Below, piece by piece: positions 44,545 through 52,624 of a stretch of DNA of 64,000 bases. A model generated the notes under the pieces. The model ran no database searches, was not told the DNA's origin, and worked only from the letters and a program-made list of their open reading frames with translations. Made by a program: the position numbers and the translations under genes. Location of the stretch: assembly GCA_044226655.1 (NCBI GenBank), contig JBGAGO010000002.1, positions 643,741 to 707,740 of the forward strand, given 5' to 3'. Numbering within the stretch: the first letter of the stretch is position 1; the number at the start of each line of letters is the position of its first letter. This DNA is from JBEVOS01 sp044226655 (GTDB lineage: Bacteria; Pseudomonadota; Alphaproteobacteria; Caulobacterales; Aquidulcibacteraceae).

Positions 44545-46269
44545 ATGTTCTTCGATGAACCCCGCGAGATCGAACTCGCCGCGGTCGATCCCGAACCGCA
44601 CAAGGTTAAATACGGCTTCAGCTGGGCCGCGTTCGGCGGCGGGCTGGCGGCCCTGGTTTGGCTTGCCGGCGCCATTGGCGCGCCGCTGAGCTTTTATGGC
44701 GCGCAAGGTCTTGCGAGCCTCAACCCCGCTTTGCAGGCGGCGCTCGTCGCGCTCGCCTTCGGCCCGGCTCTGCTGATCTGGCTCTCGGCCTCCGCGGTCG
44801 CGGAAGCTGTGAAGGCGCGCAAGGTCGCGGTCGAACTCACGCGCCTGGCGCGTGAAGCGGTGCTGCTGCCGGCGGCGCAAGGCGAATCCCAGGCCTCGCG
44901 TTTGTCCCTCACCGTCAAAACCGAAATCGAATCGCTGAACGATGCGGTGAGCGCCGCGCTCAACCGCCTGAACGAACTCGAGACCGCCGCCCAGCGCAAC
45001 GCGCTCGTGTTCAGCCAAGCGCTCGCGGAAACGCGCGAGAGCGCCAGCGATCTGGTCGGCGATCTCACCCGCGAACGCGAACAATTCCTGATGCTCAACG
45101 ATGAGCTCAAGCAGCAGACGGACGTGATCGCCCACACGGTCGGCCGCCAAGTGCGGCTGATGCGCGAAGCCTCCAAGATCGTGAAAACCGAGATGACGGC
45201 CGCGGAAGACGCGTTCGAAAATCACCTCTCCTCGTTCAATTCTTCGGCGCACGTCATCGCGCAGCGCACCGCCGCCTTCCATCACGCCTCGGAAGAAGCG
45301 CACGCCGCCGCCCATCGCCTCGACGATACGATGGGCTCGGTGCTCGATGGCCTGGGCGAAGCGACCAAGCTCACCGACGCCGCGCGCCGCGCCGCCGAGG
45401 ATGCGACCGAAGCCGCCAACACGACGGCCAACGCCGTGCGTGAAACCACGCAACGCGCGGTGGTCGAGGCCAAGCGCGCCGCACAATTCATCCGCGCCGA
45501 AACCATGGCGCTGCAGGAAGCCGCCGAAGCGACGCTGATGAAGCTGCGCGATGCGGCCGCCGAAGCCCGCGCGGCCTCCGATGAATCGCAAGCGGCCGCC
45601 GATCGCCACGCCGCCTCGATCGAAAAGCGCCTCGGCGCGCTGGCGCAGACGGCCTCGTACAAGAAGCCCGAACCGCGCGTGGAGCGTGAACGCCCGGTCG
45701 AGCGCGTGGTCGAACGTGTGGTCGAACGCCCGGTGGCGCGCGTCGCCAATGAAGCGTTCGCCGAACCCTCGCTTTATGTCGCCGCGGAAACGCAAACCGC
45801 GCGTCACAGCGAACGGCGCGCGGCCAATAGCGGCTTCTCTGGCTTCTCCGGCTTCACGAGCTGGTCGAACTTCTCGCCCGAGAAGGACCTCGAGCCCGCC
45901 AACAAGGACGAGTTCGACGCCTTCGCGCTCGCCGATTTCGGCACGGTGGAAACCGATCCGGATGCGGGCCTGAAGAACGACGCGATCGATCTGGTGGTCT
46001 CCGCCGGCGTCGATCTGGTGTCCACGCTGTCGCCGTCGGCGCTTGAAAACATCGCCAACCGCTCGCGCATGGGCGCCGTCGCCCGCCGCCGCGCGGTGGC
46101 GGAATCGGCGCCGGTCGCGGTCAGCCGCATCGCGCGCCACATCAAGCGCAATGCGAGCGCGAAAGTGATCGCCAACGAGTTCCGGGCTCGCCCGGACCTC
46201 GCCAAGTCGGAAAACATGGGCTCGGATCTGGTCCGCGCCTATCTCCTGATCGACGCGGCGCTCGCCTAA
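44545..46269 (+). CDS. TipN-like membrane coiled-coil protein, paralogue B
   Basis: A 574-residue paralogue of the preceding gene. Two hydrophobic segments (about 25-52 and 60-82) lead into a long coiled coil (85-380), then a linker containing repeated ERPVERVVERVVERP. The C-terminal domain holds LSPSALENIANRSRMGAVAR and ends VRAYLLIDAALA. The C-terminal domains of A and B align residue by residue over about 80 positions, so this is an old tandem duplication. It is followed by the strong terminator at 46297-46328. Confidence 0.78.
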   Translation: MFFDEPREIELAAVDPEPHKVKYGFSWAAFGGGLAALVWLAGAIGAPLSFYGAQGLASLNPALQAALVALAFGPALLIWLSASAVAEAVKARKVAVELTRLAREAVLLPAAQGESQASRLSLTVKTEIESLNDAVSAALNRLNELETAAQRNALVFSQALAETRESASDLVGDLTREREQFLMLNDELKQQTDVIAHTVGRQVRLMREASKIVKTEMTAAEDAFENHLSSFNSSAHVIAQRTAAFHHASEEAHAAAHRLDDTMGSVLDGLGEATKLTDAARRAAEDATEAANTTANAVRETTQRAVVEAKRAAQFIRAETMALQEAAEATLMKLRDAAAEARAASDESQAAADRHAASIEKRLGALAQTASYKKPEPRVERERPVERVVERVVERPVARVANEAFAEPSLYVAAETQTARHSERRAANSGFSGFSGFTSWSNFSPEKDLEPANKDEFDAFALADFGTVETDPDAGLKNDAIDLVVSAGVDLVSTLSPSALENIANRSRMGAVARRRAVAESAPVAVSRIARHIKRNASAKVIANEFRARPDLAKSENMGSDLVRAYLLIDAALA

Positions 46270-46296
46270 ACCGAACCGACCTCACCAGTCAGGGAG

Positions 46297-46328
46297 CGCG
46301 CGCCGTGCAAGCGGCGCGCGTTTTCTTG
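46297..46328 (+). terminator. Intrinsic terminator after TipN-like pair
   Basis: A perfect 9-bp stem CGCGCGCCG / CGGCGCGCG with a six-base loop, directly followed by TTTTCTTGT. It lies 28 bases after the stop of paralogue B and is the clearest intrinsic terminator in the window. Confidence 0.9.
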
Positions 46329-46332
46329 TACC

Positions 46333-46349
46333 GCCGGCTTCCAGCCGGC
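46333..46349. repeat. REP-like hairpin GCCGGCT-TCC-AGCCGGC
   Basis: A 7-bp perfect stem with a three-base loop, sequence type common as an intergenic REP-like unit in proteobacteria. It lies between the terminator and the convergent MFS gene and may terminate that transcript. Confidence 0.65.
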
Positions 46350-46368
46350 AGCACGCAGCGCACACGGC

Positions 46369-47559
46369 CTACCCGTTCCGTTTTTCCCAGAGCGGCCAGA
46401 TGAGCGCGGCGCCGGCGAGGCACATGGCCGTCATGGCGAGATAGCCGAGCGCGCGTGCGTGATCGTAGAGGAAGCCCGACAGCAGCGAACCAAGGCCGAT
46501 CAGGATGCCGGCGTGGAGCGCGGCGTGGATCGTCTGCAGGAACACGGAATGCTCATCCGGCGCGTCGCGCTGCACGATGCGCAAGAGGCCGACATGCACG
46601 GTTGAAAAGGTGAGGCCGTGCAGGATTTGCAGCGGCCAGAGCAGAAAACCCGTCGGCGCAAACGCAAGGCCCGTCCAGCGCAGGACTCCCGCGCCGGCGC
46701 CGATGAGAATGAAGGTTTCCGGCGCCAGCACGCGCTCGATGCGCGGCAGGGCGAACAGCAGCATCACCTCAAAGCCGACGCCGATGGCCCAGAGATAGCC
46801 GATCGTGGTCGCCGAGATGCCCTGCCCGCGCCAGATGATCGTCGAGAACGCGTAGTAGAACGCGTGCGCCGCGATGATGAGGCCGCAGCCGAACAGCAGC
46901 GACCGCCATTTCGGCTGCAGCGCAACGCCAAGGCCGGTGCGGAGCCGCGAACGAAAGCCGCTCGGCGCGCGTGGCGGCGCGGGCTCCGGTAAAAGCAGGC
47001 GCCAGGCGGCGATGTTGACGATGACGAGGCACGCGATCGTCCAGATCGGCACCGCGATGAGCCCAATGGCGGCGACCAAAGCGCCGCCGCCAATATTGCC
47101 GACGATGTAGAGGATCGAGCCGATGCCGCGCGAAATGCCGAACGGGATCGGCCCGCCTTGCGCCGCGCGCAAAGCCGCGCCTTCGATCAGCGGGCCAACG
47201 GCCTGCGCCACGCTGGCCGCCGCGAACGAGATCAGAAAGAGCCCGATGAAGCCCTGCGCGAGCGTGAGATAGAGTGCGTAAAGCACGAGGCTCGCGCCCG
47301 TGAGCAGGCGGATGGGCGTGCGGCGATCCTTGAAGCCATCGGCCCAGGACCCGAGCGCGGGGCCCGTCACAATGCGCAGCAATTGCGCGGCGGCGAGCAC
47401 GGCGCCGATTTCCGTGCCGGTGAGATGGCGGTCCGCTTCGAGCCAGCGCGGCAGGAACGGCGTCGTCATCCCCCAGGCGCAGAACCAGAAGGACATGATG
47501 AGCGTGATGCGCGCGCCTTGCGATGTCGCGAGGCCGCGCGCGCGGCCGCTTATCTCCAT
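46369..47559 (-). CDS. MFS transporter, phenylpropionate-permease-like (MFS_1_like)
   Basis: A 396-residue protein with about 12 hydrophobic segments. It starts at MEISGRARGLATSQ, which overlaps the upstream gene by ten bases. Motifs FWFCAWGMTTPFLPRWLE near the N-terminus and GPALGSWADGFKDRR (MFS loop 2-3 motif) place it in the group containing HcaT-type permeases and related sugar or aromatic-acid transporters. Operon with DUF423 and PaaI genes. The substrate is not determinable. Confidence 0.85.
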   Translation of the reverse strand: MEISGRARGLATSQGARITLIMSFWFCAWGMTTPFLPRWLEADRHLTGTEIGAVLAAAQLLRIVTGPALGSWADGFKDRRTPIRLLTGASLVLYALYLTLAQGFIGLFLISFAAASVAQAVGPLIEGAALRAAQGGPIPFGISRGIGSILYIVGNIGGGALVAAIGLIAVPIWTIACLVIVNIAAWRLLLPEPAPPRAPSGFRSRLRTGLGVALQPKWRSLLFGCGLIIAAHAFYYAFSTIIWRGQGISATTIGYLWAIGVGFEVMLLFALPRIERVLAPETFILIGAGAGVLRWTGLAFAPTGFLLWPLQILHGLTFSTVHVGLLRIVQRDAPDEHSVFLQTIHAALHAGILIGLGSLLSGFLYDHARALGYLAMTAMCLAGAALIWPLWEKRNG

Positions 47560-47909
47560 CGCAGCGCCGCGACGCCGAGCACCGCCCAGCCGATCAGAAA
47601 CGAAACGCCCCCGAACGGCGTGATGGCGCCGACCACGCGCGGCACGCCGAAGGCGAGCGCGTAAAGGCTGAAGCTGAAGAGCGCCACGCCGAGCGCGAAG
47701 CAGAGCGCCGCGATCCGCGCCAGCGGCGCACGCTCGGCCAACAGCGCGCATCCGATCAAAGCCAGCGCGTGGATGAATTCGTAGCGCGATCCGGCATCAA
47801 GCAACGCCTTGGCGGCGGGATCGTTCACGCCATGCGCGGCGAAGGCGCCGAAGCCGACGGCGAGGAAGCCGTAGAGGCTGGCGAGGATCAGGCTGAGGCG
47901 CGGGTTCAT
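47550..47909 (-). CDS. DUF423 small membrane protein
   Basis: A 119-residue protein with four hydrophobic helices. The N-terminal LYGFLAVGFGAFAAHG and the C-terminal FSLYALAFGVPRVVGAITPF are the signature of the DUF423 (YgdD-like) family, whose role is unknown. It overlaps the thioesterase gene by four bases (ATGA) and the MFS gene start by ten. Confidence 0.88.
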   Translation of the reverse strand: MNPRLSLILASLYGFLAVGFGAFAAHGVNDPAAKALLDAGSRYEFIHALALIGCALLAERAPLARIAALCFALGVALFSFSLYALAFGVPRVVGAITPFGGVSFLIGWAVLGVAALRWR

Positions 47910-48319
47910 GAGCGATTCGGGGGGATGGAATAGGTGACGACGGCGTGCGCGCAGATGTCGTCCGCATCGGCGGGGCGAATGAACACGTCGGCGATGGCGA
48001 GGCTCTTGCCGAGCTTCAGCATGCGCGCCTCGGCCAGCATGTCGCCCGGCGGGGGCTTGCGCAGAAAATTGATCGACAGGTTGGTCGTGACCGCGAGCGG
48101 GACCTTGCCGATGGCTGAGAGCACCAGCGCATAGGTCGCTGTGTCGGCGAGGCTCATCATGGTGGGGCCGGAAATGGTGCCGCCCGGCCGCAGCTGGCGT
48201 GCGTCATACTTATGTCGCACGACCGCGCGGGCGCCGTCCGCGAATTCGACGGGCTTCCAGCCGGGATCATTGCCTGGAAAGGCTTCCAGGAAAAAGGCGT
48301 TGAGCTCATCGACCTGCAT
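47906..48319 (-). CDS. PaaI-family hotdog thioesterase
   Basis: A 137-residue single hotdog domain. The RPGGTISGPTMMSLADTATYA segment, quoted in part as GGTISGPTMMSLADTA, corresponds to the central helix of PaaI-type acyl-CoA thioesterases, and NLSINFLRKPPPGD to the following strand pair. The usual catalytic Asp/Glu/Asn set is partly changed (D in LADTA is present). First gene of the minus-strand trio. Confidence 0.85.
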   Translation of the reverse strand: MQVDELNAFFLEAFPGNDPGWKPVEFADGARAVVRHKYDARQLRPGGTISGPTMMSLADTATYALVLSAIGKVPLAVTTNLSINFLRKPPPGDMLAEARMLKLGKSLAIADVFIRPADADDICAHAVVTYSIPPNRS

Positions 48320-48400
48320 GATGCTTCCCCTCCGGCAAGGGCGAAGCGCGCTTGAACCGGCCCCTGCCCTTGGGCATCGTCGCCCTGCTCATAACGGAGG

Positions 48401-49507
48401 ATGCGCGTGCTTACCAAGGGCGACGAATACCCGCTGCACCAGACGCCGGATCCCATCGCGTTCTCCGGCACGGACCGCAATTTCTACGACCGCTATTTCT
48501 TCAACGGGATGCACAAGGACGGCTCCGGCTTCTTTGCAATGGCGTTTGGCGTCTATCCGCATCTCAACATCGCGGATGCACATTTCTCGGCGCTGCGCGA
48601 CGGCGAACAGATCAGCGTGCACGCTTCGCGCGTGCTCGACATGGAGCGCATGGATCTGAATGTCGGGCCGATCAAGATCGAGATCATCGAGCCGCTGCAG
48701 AAGCTGCGCGTGCTGGTGGATGGCGAGGGCGTGAAGGCCGATCTCGTCTGCGAGGGCCGCTCGTTCCCACTGCAGGAGCCGCGCTTCACGCGCCGCAACG
48801 GGCCGCGCCTGGCGATGGATCTGACGCGCTTCACACAGGCCGTGCGCTGGACGGGTTCCATCGAGATCGACGGCAAGCGCGTGAGTTACGCCGGCGATCC
48901 GGGCGTGCGCGACCGCTCCTGGGGCATCCGCCAGATCGGCGCGCCCGATGCGCAGCCGGTTCCGCCGATCCAGGCGCCGCAATTCTATTGGCTCTGGGCG
49001 CCGACGCATTTCGACGAGGCCGCGCTCTACGCGCATATCAACGAGGATGGCGAAGGCGTCCCCTGGAACCAGCGCGCCGCGCTCGCGGCCGATGGCGTGA
49101 AGGCCGAGGGCATCACGCATTTCGAAGCGCCGCATTTCAAAATGGATTGGGCCAAGGGCAAGCGCCACGCCAAGGCGATGGCGCTGGAAAGCGTCGATTC
49201 CAAAGGCCGGCCGCTGCGCGTGAGCTGGACGCCGATCGAGACCTTCCAGATGAAGGGCATCGGCTACATGCATCCGCAATGGGGCCATGGCGGCTTCAAG
49301 GGGCCGCAGCTGGTTGTGGAGCGCGAGACGTTCAAACCGGCAGAGCTCAACCCGCTGGAGCCGTTCAACCTGCACATCCAGGAGGTCGCGGCGGCCACGC
49401 TCGAATGGGAAGGCAAGACGCTGAAGGGCGTCGGCGCGTTCGAACAATTGGTCATCGGCCCGCATGGGCCCAGCGGCTTCAAGGGCATGCTGGACGGGGC
49501 GGGTTAG
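48401..49507 (+). CDS. Uncharacterised protein, lipocalin-like beta-rich fold
   Basis: A 368-residue protein without signal peptide. It is rich in beta-strand-like segments with conserved-looking patches GSGFFAMAFGVYPHLNIAD and GDPGVRDRSWGIRQ. This reads like the AttH/CrtC-type two-domain lipocalin proteins found beside APH-family kinases, but I cannot name the family with certainty. The ATG has GGAGG seven bases upstream. It starts a plus-strand run leading to the phosphotransferase, with a DUF559 gene inserted in between. Confidence 0.65.
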   Translation: MRVLTKGDEYPLHQTPDPIAFSGTDRNFYDRYFFNGMHKDGSGFFAMAFGVYPHLNIADAHFSALRDGEQISVHASRVLDMERMDLNVGPIKIEIIEPLQKLRVLVDGEGVKADLVCEGRSFPLQEPRFTRRNGPRLAMDLTRFTQAVRWTGSIEIDGKRVSYAGDPGVRDRSWGIRQIGAPDAQPVPPIQAPQFYWLWAPTHFDEAALYAHINEDGEGVPWNQRAALAADGVKAEGITHFEAPHFKMDWAKGKRHAKAMALESVDSKGRPLRVSWTPIETFQMKGIGYMHPQWGHGGFKGPQLVVERETFKPAELNPLEPFNLHIQEVAAATLEWEGKTLKGVGAFEQLVIGPHGPSGFKGMLDGAG

Positions 49508-49513
49508 AGCGCC

Positions 49514-50113
49514 GTGGCGAATTGGACGCCGAACGCGGATCAAGAACGTCGCGCGGATTTCAAGCGCGCAAATGAACGCGCCAGGCGGCTACGCAAAACG
49601 CTGACGCCTGCCGAAGCGAAATTGTGGCGGCTGTTGCGCCTGTTGAATCGCGAAGGCGCCAATTTCCGCAAACAGGCGCAGATCGGCGGCTACGTGTTCG
49701 ACTTCGCCGATCTCTCCGCAAAACTGCTCCTGGAGGTAGACGGCGGCATTCACGCGCTTGCCGAGGTCGTCGCGCGCGACGAGAAGAAGGAAATGGCGGC
49801 GAGAAATCGAGGCTATCGCGTGCTGCGGCTTTCAAACGCTGAGATCTTTCATACGCCCGACGAGGCATGCGAAAGCGTGCGCCGGGCGTGGCGCCTCCCC
49901 TCCGGGGGGAGGGTAGGGAGGGGGGGCAAACGACCCGACGCACGCGCAGCAAGAGCAGCGCAGACACGGCGGCGCGCGCGACCGAGGACGGGTCTCATCC
50001 TGAACGCCCCCTCCCCCTGCCCCCGCCCCCAGGGGTGGGGGAGGAGCGCTGAGCTTGCTCTCTCCCAGCGACATCGCCGCCCTTTCCGCGTTTCTCTCGC
50101 GCGCGCTGGATGA
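49514..50113 (+). CDS. DUF559 endonuclease-like protein with repeat-derived tail
   Basis: A 199-codon frame. Residues 1-126 are a normal DUF559 (Vsr-like/PD-(D/E)XK) protein: RRLRKTLTPAEAKLWRLL, FRKQAQIGGYVFDFAD, LLLEVDGGIHAL and RGYRVLRLSNAEIF, with the putative catalytic E-x-D and His. From about residue 127 the sequence is a translation of the palindromic repeat at 49894-50044 and then runs 59 bases into the phosphotransferase gene. The native stop was probably lost when the repeat was acquired. The start is GTG 49514, six bases after the upstream stop. Confidence 0.75.
   Translation: MANWTPNADQERRADFKRANERARRLRKTLTPAEAKLWRLLRLLNREGANFRKQAQIGGYVFDFADLSAKLLLEVDGGIHALAEVVARDEKKEMAARNRGYRVLRLSNAEIFHTPDEACESVRRAWRLPSGGRVGRGGKRPDARAARAAQTRRRARPRTGLILNAPSPCPRPQGWGRSAELALSQRHRRPFRVSLARAG
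49894..50044. repeat. Composite palindromic element inside DUF559 gene tail
   Basis: The left hairpin CCTCCCCTCCGGGGGGAGG (49894-49912) and the right hairpin with stem CCTCCCCC / GGGGGAGG (50010-50044) bracket about 97 bases. It has the same two-hairpin layout as the elements at 12249 and 61842. The right arm also supplies GGGGGAGGAG, the likely ribosome-binding site of the downstream gene. Confidence 0.75.
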
Positions 50114-51098
50114 GGACGGCGCCATCGCGATCGAAAACGTTGTGCGCATTCATGGCGGGGCGAGCCGGCAGACCTATGCGTTCGACGCGGTTTATGCGCA
50201 CGACGGCGCGCCGCAGCGGCGCGGCTTCATCCTGCGGCGCGATCCGCCGGATAGCCTGATCGACACCGACCGCGCGCTCGAGTTCGCGGCCTATAAAAGC
50301 ATGCAAGGCACGGACGTGCCCGCGCCGCGGCCACTCGCGCTGGTGACCGATTCAAGCGTGCTCGGCGCGCCCTTCTTCATCATGGAGCGGATCGAGAATT
50401 GCGTGGCCGGTTCGCCGTTCAATCCGAATTTCGGCGCGCACGCCGATGCCATCGGCCGGCAATTCTTCACCATTCTCGGGCGCATCGCCCATGTCGAGCC
50501 AACGAACAGCGAATTGGCGAACGTGTGCGTGGCGCCCGCGCCTGAAGAATGCTGGAAGCGCGAACTCGATCATTGGGCCAACATCATCGCGCAGGATGCG
50601 CTGGAGCCGCAGCCGATTGCGCAAGCGGCGATCCGGCGCTTGCGTGCGCAGCCCCCGCCGCCGCCGCGTAAGCTTTCGATCGTCCATGGCGATTATCGCG
50701 TCGGCAATTTTCTGCATGACGGGCAAGGCGCGATCAAAGCCGTGCTCGATTGGGAAATGGCGCATCTCGGCGATCCGATGGAAGACCTTGGCTGGGCCAC
50801 CGATCCGCTCTGGTGCGGCGCGCGCAAGGATCTCGCCGCCGGGCTCTTGCCGATGGCCGAGGCGATCGCGCTTTGGGAAGACGCCGCCGATCAGGATTTC
50901 GATGTCGAGCGCTTCCGCTGGTGGTCTCTGTTCGCGAGCGTCAAAGGGCTGGCGATCTGGATTTCATCGGCGCGGACGCTGCAGGACGGCAAGAACCACG
51001 ATCCCGTACTCGCCTTCTCCGGCTGGTATTGTCTGGCGCGGCACAATCAGATTTTGGCGGAGCGCCTTGCGGCCGCGCCGCGCGGAGGGCTGGGATGA
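50055..51098 (+). CDS. APH/choline-kinase-family phosphotransferase
   Basis: A 347-residue protein. The nucleotide-binding region has IHGGASRQTYAFD and RRDPP; the catalytic loop is IVHGDYRVGNFLHD and the metal loop VLDWEMAHLGDPMEDLGW. These match the ACAD10/APH-like group, which in bacteria is often clustered with hydroxyacyl or steroid-related degradation. It starts at TTG 50055, eight bases after GAGGAG, which is contributed by the repeat. It overlaps the next gene (ATGA). Substrate unknown. Confidence 0.82.
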   Translation: MLSPSDIAALSAFLSRALDEDGAIAIENVVRIHGGASRQTYAFDAVYAHDGAPQRRGFILRRDPPDSLIDTDRALEFAAYKSMQGTDVPAPRPLALVTDSSVLGAPFFIMERIENCVAGSPFNPNFGAHADAIGRQFFTILGRIAHVEPTNSELANVCVAPAPEECWKRELDHWANIIAQDALEPQPIAQAAIRRLRAQPPPPPRKLSIVHGDYRVGNFLHDGQGAIKAVLDWEMAHLGDPMEDLGWATDPLWCGARKDLAAGLLPMAEAIALWEDAADQDFDVERFRWWSLFASVKGLAIWISSARTLQDGKNHDPVLAFSGWYCLARHNQILAERLAAAPRGGLG

Positions 51099-51544
51099 AG
51101 CCATCGCTGTCGCAGATGATGACGGGCGCGGCGACCTCGCTGCTGCGCGAGGTGATCCCCAATGTCGGCGGCGACGCCTATGCGATTTCGAGCGCGGGCA
51201 CCGTCGGCACATTGCTGATGCTGATGGCGCAGGAAGCCGACCGCACGGTCGATACGCTGGTGATCGAGATGGATGCGATCCAGGCCCTGTTCGCGGATGC
51301 GGCCGCGCTTCCCTTGCCGGCCGAGCTCAAGGGCCAGCTCGCCGCGGCCGCGCGTCTGCCGCGCCCTTCGCTGAAGGTCAGCGCGCTCGAAGAACAGGCA
51401 TCGGGCCTCAAGAGCCTGCTGATCGTGCTGCACGAGACGGTCGAGGCCAGCAAATTCGATTGGGCGGCCCAGCTTGAAAGCCGCATCTGGGAGATTTTGA
51501 CGCTCAGCGCGCAATGCCGGGTGGTTTACCTGCCCACGCTGTGA
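51095..51544 (+). CDS. Uncharacterised 149-residue protein coupled to phosphotransferase
   Basis: A mostly helical cytoplasmic protein beginning MKPSLSQMMTGAATSLLREV and overlapping the phosphotransferase stop by four bases. There are no membrane segments, cysteines are few and no known motif was recognised. It probably forms a complex with, or modulates, the phosphotransferase. Confidence 0.65.
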   Translation: MKPSLSQMMTGAATSLLREVIPNVGGDAYAISSAGTVGTLLMLMAQEADRTVDTLVIEMDAIQALFADAAALPLPAELKGQLAAAARLPRPSLKVSALEEQASGLKSLLIVLHETVEASKFDWAAQLESRIWEILTLSAQCRVVYLPTL

Positions 51545-51587
51545 AGAACTCCTTGAAGCGGGCGGCGAGCGCCCGTAACCCTGATGC

Positions 51588-52571
51588 ATGAACGCGCCCG
51601 TCACGCCGCCGCGCCGCGATCTTTATCCGGCGATCGATCCCTATCGCAGCGAGATGCTGCGGGTTTCGGACCTGCACACGATCTATGTCGAGGAAAGCGG
51701 CTCCTCCAAAGGGCGGCCCGCGCTGGCGCTGCATGGCGGGCCGGGCGGCGGGCTTTCGCCGGAGATGCGCCGCTTCTTCGATCCGCAGCGCTACCGAACG
51801 GTTATGTTCGATCAGCGCGGCTGCGGCCGTTCCATGCCCCATGCCGAGCTGCGCGAGAACACGACCTGGGATCTGGTCGCCGATATCGAGCGCATTCGCC
51901 AGCGCGGGGGCGTGGACAAATGGCTGGTGTTCGGCGGCTCCTGGGGCTCGACGCTGGCGCTGGCCTACGCCGTGAAGCATCCCGAGCGCGTGGCCGGCCT
52001 AGTGCTGCGCGGCATTTTCCTCCTGACCAAGCATGAGATCGATTGGTTCTATCAGCAGGGCGCGAGCAATGTGTTTCCCGACGCGTTCGATCGCTATCTC
52101 GCGCCGATCCCGGAGGCCGAGCGCGGCGACCTCCTGCACGCCTTTCACAAGCGCCTGATTTCCGACAATCGCGAAGAGCGCATCCGCGCCGCGCATGCCT
52201 GGTCGCGTTGGGAAGGCGAAAGCATTTCCTTCGCCGGGCCGTCGGCGCTGCCGCCGCGCTTCAACGAAGACCGCTTCGTCGAGGCGTTCGCGCGCATCGA
52301 GAGCCATTATTTCGTCAATGACGGCTTCTTCGAAAAGGACGGCTATCTCATCGAAGCGGCGCAGAAGACGCTGGCGGATATTCCGATCCGCATCGTGCAC
52401 GGCCGCTATGACATGTGCACGCCGCTCTCCTCCGCGTGGAAGCTCAAGAAAGCCTGCCCGCACGCGCAGCTCGACATTATCGGCGACGCCGGCCATTCCA
52501 GCCTCGAGCCCGGCATCGTCGATGGCCTGGTGCGCGGCTGCGATTGGATGATCGACCACGTCAGCTGGTGA
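51588..52571 (+). CDS. pip: Prolyl aminopeptidase (proline iminopeptidase)
   Basis: A 327-residue alpha/beta hydrolase of family S33. Oxyanion motif HGGPGGGLSPEMRRFFDP, DQRGCGRSMPH, nucleophile motif GGSWGSTLALAYA (Ser about 118), then the acid in RYDMCTP and His in DAGHSSLEPG are all present and in family order. It releases N-terminal proline from peptides. It is followed by the hairpin at 52580-52602. Confidence 0.93.
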   Translation: MNAPVTPPRRDLYPAIDPYRSEMLRVSDLHTIYVEESGSSKGRPALALHGGPGGGLSPEMRRFFDPQRYRTVMFDQRGCGRSMPHAELRENTTWDLVADIERIRQRGGVDKWLVFGGSWGSTLALAYAVKHPERVAGLVLRGIFLLTKHEIDWFYQQGASNVFPDAFDRYLAPIPEAERGDLLHAFHKRLISDNREERIRAAHAWSRWEGESISFAGPSALPPRFNEDRFVEAFARIESHYFVNDGFFEKDGYLIEAAQKTLADIPIRIVHGRYDMCTPLSSAWKLKKACPHAQLDIIGDAGHSSLEPGIVDGLVRGCDWMIDHVSW

Positions 52572-52579
52572 ACGCTTGT

Positions 52580-52602
52580 CCTTCTCCCCTTGTGGAAGAA
52601 GG
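52580..52602 (+). terminator. Solo palindromic hairpin, probable terminator
   Basis: The sequence matches the hairpin unit of the element at 12249, with core CTCCCCTTGTGGAAG and one stem mismatch. It sits nine bases after the pip stop between convergent genes. There is no long T run. Confidence 0.6.
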
Positions 52603-52624
52603 ACGAAACGGTCCGGCCGCAAGC

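Noticed and set aside
42571..46140. A 1189-codon open frame on the minus strand opposite the TipN-like genes
   Set aside because: It is low-complexity (Arg, Gly, Ala, His-rich), crosses two real genes and their gap, and lacks any domain. It is the expected result of GC-rich codon bias on the opposite strand.
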